From the NCBI RefSeq assembly GCF_050003625.1, contig NC_134397.1, positions 72,891,551 through 72,955,550 on the forward strand: DNA of 64,000 nucleotides, read 5' to 3'. The notes beneath the pieces are model-generated. The model did not search any database and was not told the DNA's origin. It saw only the letters and a program-made list of their open reading frames with translations. The translations under genes and the position numbers were made by a program. Each line of letters begins with the position of its first letter. Within the stretch, counting starts at the first letter, position 1. This document shows, piece by piece, positions 1-10,402 of this stretch. This DNA is from Haematobia irritans (Eukaryota; Arthropoda; Insecta; Diptera; Muscidae).

Positions 1-740
1 GACTTGTGGCACGGTGCGTTGTCTTGGTGGAACAACACTTTTTTCTTCTTCATATGGGACCGTTTTGCCGCGATTTCGACCTTCAAACGCTCCAATAAGC
101 CATATATTGATGGGTTTTCCCTTCTCAAGATAATCGATAAAAATTATTCCATGCGCATCTCAAAAAGCAGAGGCCATTACTTTGCCAGCGGACTTTTGAG
201 TCTTTCCACGCCTCGGAGACGGTTCACCGGTCGCTGTCCACTCAGCCGACTGTCGATTGGATTCAGGAGTGTAATGATGGAGCCATGTTTAATCCATTGT
301 CACATATAGACGGAAAAACTCGGGTGTATTACGAGTTAACAGCAGCAAACACCACTCAGAATCATCAACACGTTGTTGTTTTTGGTCAAATGTGCGCTCG
401 CGCGGCACCCATTTTGCACAGAGCTTCCGCATATCCAAATATTGATGAATGATATGACCAACACGTTCATTTGATATCTTTAAGGCCTCTGCTATCTCGA
501 TCAACTTCATTTTACGATCATTCAAAATCATTTTGTGGATTTTTTTGATGTTTTCGTCGGTAACCACCTCTTTCGGGCGTCCACTGCGTTCACCGTCCTC
601 CGTGCTCATTTTACCACGCTTGAATTTTGCATACCAATCAATTATTGTTGATTTCCCTGGGACAGAGCCCGGAAACTCATTATCAAGCCAAGTTTTTCCA
701 CCGTATTTTTGCCCTTCAGAAAACAGTGTTTTATCAAAAC
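1..740 (-). pseudogene. mariner transposase pseudogene (irritans subfamily, partial)
   Basis: This is a cut-and-paste transposase of the DD34D mariner group. The start ATG is at 740-738. The helix-turn-helix region is visible in the piece from 609 to 289 (GRPKEVVTDENIKKIHKM, then WVPRERTFDQKQ). The first catalytic motif, TMD, is followed at once by a stop at 291-289, where related elements have glutamate, so a single G-to-T change explains it. A second stop lies near 165-170, in a motif that normally reads FWDA. A short A-run after the start codon is one base short, which shifts the frame; the copy at 9128 shares this defect. The window ends just after the second catalytic motif HQDNAPCHKS. 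The gene is dead; subfamily assignment is by motif recognition. Confidence 0.9.
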
Positions 741-939
741 ACGAAATTCCTTTTTTCCATTTTTTTCACAATAACAAAAGTTGCTTCACAAAAGACGCTC
801 TATCTCACAAACTAATTGACTTACAGACGTCAAATTTTGACACGAATCATTTGAAGGTTGGTACTGTATAAAAATAATATACATTTAATACTAGCGACGC
901 CATCTATGTGTCAGACCGGGGACTTATCAGCCAACCTGT
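1..939 (-). mobile_element. mariner element (irritans subfamily), cut by the window's left edge
   Basis: The right end is the 27-bp mariner inverted repeat at 913-939, reading ACAGGTTGGCTGATAAGTCC on the minus strand, followed by a TA at 940-941 as expected for mariner insertion. Minus-strand sequence runs through the 5' untranslated region and about two thirds of the transposase until the window ends inside the second catalytic motif. Comparison with the deleted copy at 8949-9682 supports the boundaries. The repeat sequence and length are those of the irritans subfamily. The other end is outside the window. Confidence 0.93.
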
Positions 940-941
940 TA

Positions 942-1471
942 TATTGGCGAGATCTAGCCCATATCGCCACCAGAGAACGGCTGCGATCTACCGCAACCGA
1001 CCAGTGTATTTAGTAAACACCAATATTTGCAATCTTAAAACACCAATTGGTAAAAAAAAATTCAACCACTAATATCCAATGCAACCGACGACTGTCGGTG
1101 TTTGTTAGTATGAGTGTTGGTCTCTCGAAAACACCGTAGTAAAGCAATCACACAAATTGGTTACCCATATCTCAGCAATTTGGTATTCTCTTATTTGGTA
1201 CTCTCTCAATTCTCTTGAGCTAATGCCAATTGCTGGTAATTGTTGTTTTTTGTATACCGAGAGTTGTTACGATGTCGATTGGTTTAAGATTGCAAGACAC
1301 TGCATACGAACATTGTTATATACTAATGTTGTTTTTATTCTCGCATTTGTATCAATTGAAAAGATCGCATGGTAATTGGTGTCTTACTCACTGCCACCGA
1401 CATTTTGTGGGTATGATTGCATTACGAAAAAAAGCCACCGGTTGCAGTTCTCTGATCGCCACTGCTAAGTA
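942..1471. other. Unassigned AT-rich intergenic stretch
   Basis: About 530 bases between the mariner end and a MITE fragment. It contains several imperfect copies of CAATTGGT/CCAATTGC-like words but no recognisable gene, RNA or element terminus. Short open frames here have no recognisable similarity. Confidence 0.4.
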
Positions 1472-1574
1472 CACGCAGAGAAGTAACATGATTGTCACGA
1501 TCATATTCGAAGAGCAACATAATATGATAGGCGCTATTTTTGCGGCGACCATGTAACATTTTCACCTGCACCAT
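1472..1574 (+). mobile_element. Terminal fragment of CACGCAGAGAAG-type element
   Basis: Starts CACGCAGAGAAGTAACATG after a TA and matches the left end of the 1.1-kb element at 29769 over roughly 100 bases, including the shared word GCGGCGACCATGTAACATTTT (split here as GCGGCGACC and ATGTAACATTTT). Homology stops where the family-C repeat element begins. No second terminus is seen. Confidence 0.7.
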
Positions 1575-2430
1575 TTTAAGAAAACAAGTATATACAACAG
1601 TAAGTTCGGCCGGGCCGAATCTTAAATACCCACCACCACGAATCAAATATTATAGTTCCTTTCAAATTTCAGATGGGTTTGATGACAGATATTCTCCCAA
1701 GCAGATCAGTCCAATCAGTACGCTTCCCGAAGAAAAATTTAAAGATTCTACCTACGAAGACTAGGTCAGATTCTGGATTTGTAAGAACCAATTTTGTTTG
1801 AGTGTGCAAGAAAATGATGAAATAAAGTCTTGATTTAAAATCTAAGATCTGTAGATTTTTAACGCCACTATTTAAATGATTACGAGAAGTAAAAAATGGA
1901 AATTTTACTTTCAGTTTCAAGGAATTTTCATGATCAGCCCCGCCTGCTATACCCTCAAGAAGTTAAATCAGTCTATTTGGAGGCTTTACCAAATGGACCG
2001 ATAAAAATTAAATCCGATACAGGATTTTGAGGGTCTAAAATACCTCCAGATTTCCAATTTCCGGCAAATTGGATAAAAACTATGGATTCTAGAAGACCAA
2101 GAAGTAAATTCGGGAGGTAGGTCTATACGGGGCCTATACCAAAACATGGACCAATACACACCATTTTCAGCACATCTATTTGTGGCCCTAAAATACTTCT
2201 AAAAATCCAATTTCAGGCAAATTGGATAAAAACTATGGATTCTAGAAGATCAAGAAGTAAATTCGGGAGGTAGGTCTATATGGGAGCTATACCCAAACAT
2301 GGACCGATAATGACCATTTATGGTAAACCTTTTTATGGTCCTAAAATACCTCTAGATTTCCAATTTCAGTCAAATTTGATAAAAACTACGATTCCTAGAA
2401 GCCCAAGAAGTACTCGGACGAAAAAGACTG

Positions 2431-2558
2431 TTTTTCATATGTTTGGGTGTAAAAATTATATGTTTGGAACTCAAATTTTTTAACACAATATTGTTAAGTG
2501 CAAGCATACAATGTTCATAAACTAGCATAACATGTTCGGGGCATATATGTTAATATAT
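2431..2558. mobile_element. Fragment of an ATATGTTT-rich composite element
   Basis: The words TTTTTCATATGTT, AAGTGCAAGCAT and GCATATATGTTAATAT match in order the sequence at 8725-8850. It sits directly against the SINE tail and has no ends of its own. Confidence 0.6.
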
Positions 2559-2918
2559 TAGGTTAGGTTAGGTTAGGTTAGGTTAGGTGGCAGCCCGATA
2601 TTTCAGGCTCACTTAGACTATTCAGTCCATTGTGATACCACATTGGTGAACTTCTCTCTTATCACTGAGTGCTGCCTGATTCCATGTTAAGCTCAATGAC
2701 AAGGGACCTCCTTTTTATAGCCGAGTCCGAACGGCGTTCCACATTGCAGTGAAACCACTTAGAGAAGCTTTGAAACCCTCAGAAATGTCACCAGCATTAC
2801 TAAGGTGGGATAATCCACCGCTGAAAAACTTTTTTGGTGTTAGGTCGAAGCAGGAATCGAACCCACGACCTTGTGTATGCAAGTCGGGCATGCTAACCAT
2901 TGCACCACGGTGGCTCCC
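2559..2918 (-). mobile_element. tRNA-derived SINE with CCTAA tail, copy 1
   Basis: Full-length copy on the minus strand: GGAGCCACCGTGGTGCAATG at the head, a box-A-like TGGTTAGCATG, a box B reading GGTTCGATTCC, a body conserved with five other copies in the window, and a tail of repeated CCTAA (read GGTTA on the plus strand, 2559-2588). Pol III promoter boxes inside the head are the defining SINE feature. Open frames across it are artefacts. Confidence 0.9.
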
Positions 2919-3331
2919 CAAATTGGATAAAAAACTACGGTTCATAGAAGCCCAAGAAGTGAAATCGGGAGATCGATCTATATGGGAGCTATACCCAAGC
3001 ATGGACTGATAGTGACCAATTTCGGCACTCCTTTTTATGGTCCTAAAATACCTCTGGATTTCCAATTGCAGCCAAATTGGATAAAAACTATGGTTTTTAT
3101 AAGCCCAAGGCCCCTAATCGGGAGGTCGGTTTATATGGGGAATATATTAAAACCGATGGTGCGATATAACCCTTCTTCGAACTTGACCGGCCTGCAAACA
3201 AAAAACGAATCTGTGCCAAATTTCACGACGATAGAGCCATTATTGAAGGCTGTAGCGTGATTACAACAGACAGACGGATTTTGCGAATTTTATTTGATAT
3301 TTCTTTATTTCAGACTTATTAAATTTGAACC

Positions 3332-3716
3332 ATGGAGAGATACACAATCCAACAACGTGTTAAATGATTCCAAGAAATGGCAACAGTGGATGATCAATTT
3401 TCGAAGAAAATCATCTTCAGTGATGAGACACATTTTCACCTCAGTGGATTCGTCAATAAACAGAATTGCCGCATTTGGGCGAATGAGAATCCAAGAGTGA
3501 TTGTCGAAAAACCAATGCACCTACAAAGAGTGACTGTTTGGTGCGGTTTATGGCCTGGCGGCATCATCGGGTCGTATTTTTTCCAAAATGAGGCCGGTCA
3601 GGCAGTTACTGTGAATGGTGTACGCTATCGTGAGATGATAACGAACTTTTTATGGCCCGAATTGGAAGATAGGGATTTGGACGATATGTGGTTTCAGCAG
3701 GACGGTGCCACTTGTT
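3332..3716 (+). pseudogene. Truncated DD41D-type mariner-like transposase
   Basis: Tc1/mariner superfamily transposase fragment. It starts MERYTIQQRVK, hits a stop within two codons, and continues in the same frame from 3377. In the piece from 3377 the first catalytic Asp is residue 16 (IFSDETHF) and the second is residue 109 (WFQQDGATC), with typical motifs GFVNKQNCRIW and VTVWCGLWPGGIIG between. The DNA-binding region is missing, because the first ten residues are joined almost directly to the catalytic domain. The third Asp is also missing: similarity ends at 3716 where another repeat begins. It is related to, but clearly distinct from, the copy at 60330-61043. It is a dead relic. Confidence 0.88.
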
Positions 3717-3970
3717 CATTCTTACTAATTTTGGGAATCGTACGAAAATTTTCTTCTGCTTTAGTACATATTGAACTTATGTGTTCGGTCATTGAACTTT
3801 ATACCCACATAAAATTTTTGAGACATACTTAAAAAAGGAAAATTTAATGGGGCTGTGGAAAATTTCGAGAAAAAAAAACAAATAAAATGTAAGTACAGAT
3901 AATTTTTTTACAATAAAAATTAAAATTAAATTTAGCGTTAGTTTAACTACGGAATATTTTTTCGGAGTAC
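3717..3970 (+). mobile_element. 3' part of the TA-flanked element seen at 13792-16207
   Basis: The words TTCATTCTT, TTTTGGGAATCGT, ATTGAACTTTATACCCA and AACTACGGA match 14326-14530 and 16176-16207 in order, ending TTTTTTCGGAGTA. This copy lacks the hAT insertion of the other one and so serves as its empty site. The 5' half is missing. Confidence 0.75.
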
Positions 3971-3984
3971 CACCTTAAAATATG

Positions 3985-5132
3985 TCCTTATTTTGAAAAG
4001 CACCATCTTTGGCTCCTTACGATGAGGCCAAAATCTTTGTGCATTAAAATCAATGACTTGGGAAAAACTCCTAAATTTTTTTTGCTGGGATTGTAATTAA
4101 TTCGTTCCATTCGAACATAATGCGACAAAAATTGTTCCATCAAAAAATGTCAGAATCATACATAAAACAAAAAAAAAATTATCACCCATGATTTTTAATT
4201 CGATTTAATACATTTGTTTGGACATTGAGAAATATGTAATGGACTGACAATGATTTGAAATACGTCTTTGAAACCGGATTTTATTTAATGAAGCGAAAAG
4301 TAAAATATGTCCGGTTTCTAGTTCATACATAAGGTCCTGTAAATTCCAAAAAAAAAAAAAAAAACAAAGTAAACATTGAGATCGTATTTTAATCTCCTTT
4401 AATTCCAAACAAATAAAAACATATAAGCAGTCCTGCAAAAGGTGAAGCATGATGCAATTGTCAAACTCATCATTAGAACCCATGTCATCGGGGGAATCCA
4501 CTACGAGTATAACAGGATCTCTAGGCGACAAGCTGCTATTGCCATATTAACCTCATCCATTTTGGGTTTGGGTTTCTATTTTTTTTTAAAGAATCCTTAT
4601 GCAAGGACACAAAATAACCTATTTTCTCTATTACAAAATAACCCATTAGCATTTTTGTCCCCCTTAGGAATTGGCCTTGTTGCTGATTTCTGTCTGGGAC
4701 CTTTAGTTAACATTCTTTGCTTTGATTTTAATCTCACGCTCACGTAATTGAAGGTTGCCCAAGGACAAAAAGGGTAACAAAGCCGGGAGGGAGTGCGGTA
4801 TAATGACCATGAATTTCATATTGACACATGGTATGATGTATGGTGCTAGCAGTTTGGTGTCCTTAATGGAAGGGGAGAAATTAAAAGAGAAAGGAACTGT
4901 GTTTACTTTCACTTAGGGTTGCTCCTGGTTTTGCTTTGTTTCCTTCATACACTAGGGATGATTTGTTGCATGTTATGTTAGTTATGCTGGTTTCTTGTTT
5001 AATGCCAAAATAAATTTACTGCATAATGAGATACGTGTTTTGGGTTACTAATTAATTTTCTTTTTTCTATATTTATTAGGAAATAAATCGCTCTTTTGAA
5101 AATAGTTCAACAAAAATAGATTTTATTGTTTT
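3985..5132. other. Unassigned stretch with a short unrecognised frame
   Basis: No element boundary is recognised apart from a TTTTTTTTGCTGGGA terminus-like word near 4080. An open frame of 101 codons at 4442-4747 (plus) and an overlapping minus frame at 4205-4531 beginning MSPRDPVILVVDSPDDMGSN are both unrecognised. The minus frame has a protein-like acidic start but soon becomes low-complexity. I do not call either a gene. Confidence 0.35.
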
Positions 5133-5399
5133 TATACCCTCCATCATAGGATGGGGGTATATTAACTTTGTCATTCCGTTTGTAACACATCGAAATATTG
5201 CTCTAAGACCCCATAAAGTATATATATTCTGGGTCGTGGTGAAATTCTGAGTCGATCTAAGCATGTCCGTCCGTCCGTCCGTCCGTATGTTGAAATCACG
5301 CTAACTTCCGAACGAAACAAGCTATCGACTTGAAACTTGGCACAAGTAGTTGTTATCGATGTAGGTCGTATGGTATTGGGCCATATCAGAAGCATTTTT

Positions 5400-6870
5400 C
5401 ATCCGATCCGGAATAAATTTTGGTACATGGTGTTGGTATATGGTCTCTAACAACCATGCAAAAATTGGTCCATATCGGTCCTTAATTATATATAGCCCCC
5501 ATATAAACCGATCCCCAGATTTGGCTTGTGGAGCCTCTAAGAGAAGCATATTTCATCCGATCCGGCTGAAATTTGGTACATGGTGTTGGTATATGGTCTC
5601 CAACAATCATGCAAAAATTGGTCCACATCGGTCCATAATTATATATAGCCCCCATATAAACCGATCCCCAGATTTGGCTTGCGGAGCCTCTAAGAGAAGC
5701 ATATTTCATCCGATCCGGCTGAAATTTGGTACATGGTGTTGGTATATGGTATCTAACAATCATGCAAAAATTGGTCCACATCGGTCCATAATTATATATA
5801 GCCCCCATATAAACCGATCTCCAGATTTGGCTTGCGGAGCCTCTAAGAGAAGCATATTTCATCCGATCCGGCTGAAATTTGGTACATGGTGTTGGTATAT
5901 GGTATCTAACAATCATGCAAAAATTGGTCCACATCGGTCCATAATTATATATAGCCCCCATATAAACCGATCTCCAGATTTGGCTTGCGAAGCCTCAAAG
6001 AGAAGCAAATTGCTTCCGATCTGGCTGAAATTTGGTACATGGTATTGGTATATGGTCTCTAGCAACCGTGCAAAAATCGGTCCACATCGGTCCATAATTA
6101 TATATAGCCCCCATATAAACCGATCTCCAGATTTGGCTTGCGAAGCCTCAAAGAGAAGCATATTTCATCCGATCCGGCTGAAATTTGGTACATGGTGTTG
6201 GTATATGGTCTCCAACAATCATGCAAAAATTGGTCCACATCGGTTCATAATTATATATAGCCCCCATATAAACCGATCTCCAGATTTGGCTTGCGAAGCC
6301 TCAAAGAGAAGCATATTTCATCCGATCCGGCTGAAATTTGGTACATGGTGTTGGTATATGGTCTCCAACAATCATGCAAAAATTGGTCCACATCGGTCCA
6401 TAATTATATATAGCCCCCATATAAACCGATCCCCAGATTTGGCTTGCGGAGCCTCTAAGAGAAGCAAATTTCATCCGATCCGGCTGAAATGTGGTACATG
6501 GTATTGGTATATGGTCTCTAGCAACCGTGCAAAAATCGGTCCACATCGGTCCATAATTATATATAGCCCCCATATAAACCGATCTCCAGATTTGGCTTGC
6601 GAAGCCTCAAAGAGAAGCAAATTGCTTCCGATCCGGCTGAAATTTGGTACATGGTATTGGTATATGGTCTCTAGCAACCGTGCAAAAATTGGTCCATATC
6701 GGTCCATAATTATATATGCTCCCATATAAAACGTTCTCCAGATTTTACCTCCGGAGCCTCTTGGAGGAGCAAAATTCATCCGATCCGGTTCAAATTAGGA
6801 ACGTGGTGTTAGTATATGGTCGCTAACAACCATACCAAAATTGGTCCAATCACACAAAAATTGGTCCATA
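5400..6870 (+). repeat. 153-bp tandem array, about 9.5 units (family A)
   Basis: The word TGGTACATGG recurs at 5421, 5574 and 5727 and so on, an exact 153-bp step. Units differ by a few substitutions. Because 153 is divisible by three and one frame lacks stops, a 429-codon frame (5440-6729) and several minus-strand frames stay open with a 51-residue repeat. There is no start context, signal or known domain, so I treat these frames as by-products of the repeat. Confidence 0.93.
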
Positions 6871-6904
6871 TCGGTTCATAATCATGGTTGCCACTAGAGC
6901 CAAA

Positions 6905-7197
6905 AATAATCTGCCAAAATTTTATTTCTATAGAAAATTTTGTCAAAATTTTATTTCTGTAGAAAATTTTGTCAAAATTTTCTTTCTGTAGACATTTTTG
7001 TCAAAATTTTCTTTCTATAGAAAATTTTTATTTCTATATTTTATTTTGTGAAAATTTTATTTCTGTAGACATTTTTTCTATAGAAAATTTTGTGAACATT
7101 TTTATTTCTATAGAAAATTTTGTGAAAATTTTATTTCTATAGAAAATTTTGTTAAGATTTTATTTCTGTAGAAAATTTTGTCAAAATTTTATGTCTA
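6905..7197 (+). repeat. 29-bp AT-rich minisatellite inside H1
   Basis: About ten degenerate units of the form TTTCTATAGAAAATTTTGTC plus AAAATTTTA. Each unit holds the palindrome TTTCTATAGAAA. It lies between the 153-bp array and the 3' end block, the same place as the short array in element H3 at 29557-29690. Confidence 0.9.
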
Positions 7198-7635
7198 CTT
7201 TGTCAAACTGAATTATATACGTATTGGATTGATCTTTTTTGATTAAATATATACCACGTATGGACTTACATACAATTTAGAAGATGGTGTTAGGAGGTTT
7301 TAAGATACCTTGCCATCGGCAAGCGTTACCGCAACTTAAGTAATTCGATTGTGGGTGGCAGTGTTTAGAAGAAGTTTCTACGCAATCCATGATGGAGGGT
7401 ACATAAGCTTCGGCCTGGCCGAACTTACGGCCGTATATACTTGTTTGAATTGTATTTACCTTTACCCCTTAACTAAAGAGAAACAACCAAGGGGGGTTCG
7501 CAGTCCATTGGCGACAGTCGTCACAACATGGATTGAAAAAGAGGTGGAGGGGAAGTATTTTTTCAAAAAATATTTGCTTAAATATATACTCAGGCATTAG
7601 CCTGTAATAAAAATCCTAGACTTTGTATTCCTTCA

Positions 7636-7977
7636 CACAAATTTTTTTTTCTGATTCAATCACGAAATTAATTGATCCAATTAATGTTTTATTTGAAAGG
7701 GCGTCAATCACGCAAATGATAGTATCAATCAGAGTTTTAATTTAAATTCAAAAATTGTTCATCACTTTTTTTAACTAGCTAATCTTCCGAGTTTGATTAA
7801 AAAGTTAATTTTATTAACTAATTTTTTAATTAAAAATTTTCAATCATTGACGTATTTAATTTAAGGTTTCTATTTTGATTAAAACAGTTAATTATATTAA
7901 TTAATTTATTAATTGAACATTTTTTTAACTTCAATCGACTTTTTAATTGGAAATCTTTGGGTGCTATTTTTTGTGTG
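7636..7977. mobile_element. AT-rich MITE (TTAATTGAT-rich family)
   Basis: Ends CACAAATTTTTTTTTCTG and ATTTTTTGTGTG are roughly inverted. The interior is rich in TTAATT words and matches, in order, the two halves at 10403-10454 and 11878-12267. It provides the empty site for the family-A element inserted there. The left boundary is approximate. Confidence 0.65.
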
Positions 7978-7978
7978 T

Positions 7979-8538
7979 TAACTCGAAAACGGAAGCAAAT
8001 CTCTCAACAATATGGCTGAGCAGTACTATATGCACTTAACCCTCTAATGCCCAATCCCGCCTTTTGGGCGGACTTCGTAAAATCAGGAAGCTTTTAATAA
8101 AACACACCTTAAGACAACAAAAATGGGTAAAATAAAAAGAAAACTTGGAAAAATCTGTTCAAAAGGCTTTGGAACATATACTGAATTTTACCGCATAAAT
8201 TTTTCTTGTGTCGTTTTCTTGGTTTTGTGTCGTGAATATTTGAATATTTAATCAGCTGGCATTAGAGGATTAATATGGGTGCCTGGTCACAAGAAAATGT
8301 CAGAGAACTGCGAAGCGTATGAGCTAGCAAGGCTAGCTTACATATTCCGGCGGAACTAGAATCTCTTGGTACCTGCAAGCTCAAACCTCGTGAAAAGGCT
8401 GTAATGATGGCGAATGTCCCATGGGAGAACAAGCAAATATGGCCCTAACTAAACTTAAACCGCACCTAGATATGCTAGTGTTTTCAAGACGTCAGATATC
8501 GCTCCTGACACTAGTTATAACCGGTCGCTGTCCGATAC
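7979..8538 (+). pseudogene. Non-LTR retrotransposon RNase H fragment, split by a MITE
   Basis: Sequence matches the minus-strand relic at 61312-62530. Reading across the MITE, the protein would contain AAATCTCTCAACAATATGGC-encoded SLNNMAE-like sequence, then WVPGHKKM and NCEAYELARL, the RNase H end of an I/Jockey-like ORF2. Frameshifts are present and a segment reading GGAACTAGAATCTC follows, as in the other copy. The insertion at 8040-8269 separates the two halves at a TTAA. It is a dead fragment; the other copy and the one at 18745-18890 confirm the family. Confidence 0.78.
8040..8269. mobile_element. piggyBac-type MITE, 230 bp
   Basis: Flanked by TTAA on both sides (8036-8039 and 8270-8273). 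The inverted ends are CCCTCTAATGCC and GGCATTAGAGGA. TTAA duplications with ends starting CCY are the hallmark of the piggyBac superfamily. Removing it with one TTAA restores the LINE sequence TGCACTTAATATGGGTG, confirmed by the uninterrupted copy near 61735, which has a TAATATGGGTG counterpart. It has no coding capacity. Confidence 0.92.
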
Positions 8539-8948
8539 ACTCAAAAAAAGTGAATCATCTGTTTCACTAAAGCCAGTTTAATTTTATTTTAGTTAATGGA
8601 AATATTATGTTTGGAGAAAGTTTACTAAACTCTAATAATTTTTTTGCATACGTTAGTTAAATTAACTGAAAGACGGGGAAAAATTTTACACAAATGAAGC
8701 ATAACTACACAGTTAGAAAAATATGTTTTTCATATGTTCCGATATAAACAAAATGTGTGTTCGGGCACAATTTTTAAACATAATATATTTAAGTGCAAAC
8801 ATGTAATGTTCCTAAACTAACACTAAATGTTTGGGCACACATATGTTAATATGTTAGAATATAGTATGTTTGGGGCATGAATGTTTCATAAAAATAATAT
8901 GTGTGATTGTAAACATATATAAATTTACAAATTTCGAGTAAACATATA

Positions 8949-9682
8949 ACAGGTTGGCTGATAAGTCTCCGGTCTGACACATAGATGGCGTCGCTAGTAT
9001 TAAATGCATATTATTTTTATATAGTACCAACCTTTAAATGATTCGTGTCAAAATTTGACGTCAGTGAGTCAATTAGTTTGTGAGATAGAGCGTCTTTTGT
9101 GAAGCAACCTTTGTTATTGTGAAAAAAATGGAAAAAAGGAATTTCGTGTTTTGATAAAATAATGTTTTCTGAAGGGAAAAAATACGGTGAAAGCAAAAAC
9201 TTCGCTTGATAATGAGTTTCCGGACTCTGCCCCAGGAAAATCAACAATATTTGATTGGTATGCAAAATTCAAGCGCGGCAAAACGTCCCCATATGAAGAA
9301 GAAAAAAGTGTTGTTCCACCAAGACAACGCACCGTGCCACAAGTCATTGAGAACGATGGCAAAAATTCATGAATTGGGCTTCGAATTGTTTCCCCACCCA
9401 CCGTATTCTCCAGATCTTGCCCCCAGCGACTTTTTCTTGTTCTCAGACCTCAAAAGGATGCTCGCAAGGAAAATAATTGGCTGCAATGAAGAGATGATCG
9501 CCGAAACTGAGGCCTATTTTGAGGCAAAACCGAGGGAGTACTAACAAAATGGTATCAAAAATTTGGAAGGTCGTTATAATCGTTGTATCGCCCTTGAAGG
9601 GAACTATGTTGAATACTAAAAACGAATTTTGACAAAAAATGTGTTTTTCTTTGTTAGACCGGGGACTTATCAGCCAACCTGT
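8949..9682 (+). mobile_element. mariner element, internally deleted, 734 bp
   Basis: Both 27-bp inverted repeats are present (8949-8975 and 9656-9682) and TA flanks both sides (8947-8948, 9683-9684). Full-length relatives are about 1.28 kb, so about 550 bp are missing. The junction lies near 9270-9285 in the word GCGCGGCAAAACG. The two joined sites share CGYGGYAAAA in the undeleted copy at the window's left end, which points to a microhomology-mediated internal deletion. Confidence 0.94.
9128..9619 (+). pseudogene. mariner transposase, internally deleted (irritans subfamily)
   Basis: The start codon at 9128 is followed by the same one-base-short A-run as in the left-edge copy, so the frame is lost at once. 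The N-terminal stretch DNEFPDSAPGKS is joined at the deletion to PYEEEKS, removing the helix-turn-helix and the first catalytic Asp. The C-terminal half keeps the second and third catalytic motifs, HQDNAPCHKS and SPDLAPSDFF, and continues to KPREY, where a TAT-to-TAA change stops it. The expected ending ALEGNYVE is readable downstream. It is non-functional, but its ends could still be mobilised in trans. Confidence 0.9.
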
Positions 9683-10235
9683 TAAGTTCGAGTTTTGCAG
9701 CTAAAACAATCAATCTTTAAAGGTGAGTACTATGTTCATATTTTCACCAAAACACTAAATTAAAAGTACAAAAATCTATATGAAGACGATTATATTTTTA
9801 TAAAGTCTTGTGAAATAATGAAAGGAAAAGATCTAAGGAATTGATTGTGAACCATTTTATTTTGTATAGTTTAATTAATTTAAAAAAGTAACCATGAAAA
9901 CAAGCTGGTTTCCAGCTTGAAAACTGAACATAGTACTCAGCTTAAAATGAATTATTAAAGAAAAGTAAAAGGCTAAACAGGGTCATTTTAGATCGATAAT
10001 GCCAACTTAAGACCTTAAGGCCTTAAAGGTAAAAATGAAATTAAGTACAAAACCCGATAAGTTTTACATGCATTTAAAATGGTGTTAAATGCTAGCTGTT
10101 CACTCCTAAATAAATTGTATATTATAATCGTTCAAGCACTGCATATCAAGCACTGTTTCTGACTGTAAATCTTTAATAACCCACATTTCGAAGTTTCATT
10201 ATAAAAATTTAATATAGTATAAATATAAATGTGTA

Positions 10236-10333
10236 AATTAAAAAAAAAAATGGTGTTCGGTCGGAGCAGGGATTGATCCCACGTCCCTTTTCATGAAAGG
10301 CGGACATGCTAACCATTGCTCCACGTGGCAAAC
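10236..10333 (-). repeat. tRNA-derived head (degenerate), copy A
   Basis: On the minus strand: CACGTGGAGCAATGGTTAGC, GTCCGCCTTTCATGAAAAGG and GGGATCAATCCCTGCTCCGA. Box-A-like and box-B-like words stand at tRNA-like spacing, so this is a relative of the head of the SINE at 2559 and others. It is followed by a T-run on its own strand. It lies in the composite element, not as a free SINE. Confidence 0.65.
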
Positions 10334-10402
10334 AAATGTATGTTTCTGTTAAATAATGTATTGTTTGCATCGGCTCGTGGGCGCTGCAGACTATGCTACA
10401 TA

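Larger units (their letters stand above)
1582..3284 (-). mobile_element. Family-C 153-bp-repeat (Helentron-like) element, copy C1, split by SINE
   Basis: Read on the minus strand the element ends in GTATATACTTGTTTT at 1582, preceded by the hairpin TTCGGCCCGGCCGAA, the same 3' signature as family A. The subterminal part (1660-1945) matches 33040-33415 in opposite orientation. Two tandem units repeat with the word CGGGAGG at 2111 and 2264, a period of 153 bp. The array is interrupted at 2431-2918 by a small fragment plus a SINE and resumes at 2923. The other end is truncated near 3284 at a CAGACAGACGG motif, the equivalent of the CCGTCCGTCTG block in family A. It has no coding potential. Confidence 0.75.
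5133..7446 (+). mobile_element. Family-A 153-bp-repeat (Helentron-like) element H1
   Basis: Complete-looking copy. The 5' end TATACCCTCCATCATAGG folds with the following ATGGGGGTATA. The conserved 5' block continues to repeated CCGT at 5266-5285 and GAAATCACGCTAACTTCCG. Then come the 153-bp tandem array (5400-6870), a 29-bp minisatellite block (6905-7197), and a 3' block with GTAATTCGATTGTGG, GGAGGGTACATAAG, the hairpin TTCGGCCTGGCCGAA and the end TATATACTTGTTT. The base before the 5' end is T, and no long target duplication is seen. Layout, with hairpins at both ends and a central ~150-bp tandem repeat, resembles non-autonomous Helitron/Helentron (DINE-1-type) elements. That class assignment is inference. 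Confidence 0.8.

Noticed and set aside
2559..2588. GGTTA repeats as telomeric sequence
   Set aside because: They are the reverse-strand tail of a SINE with Pol III boxes and, in other copies, target duplications. Diptera lack TTAGG telomeres.
4442..4747. 101-codon frame as a small membrane protein
   Set aside because: There is no recognised family, and a competing minus frame of similar length overlaps. Hydrophobicity is expected from T-rich DNA.
5440..6729. 429-codon frame with a 51-residue repeat, as a repetitive protein gene
   Set aside because: The repeat period is a multiple of three, and frames stay open on both strands in all family-A arrays. There is no start context, signal peptide or domain, and the frame ends with the array.
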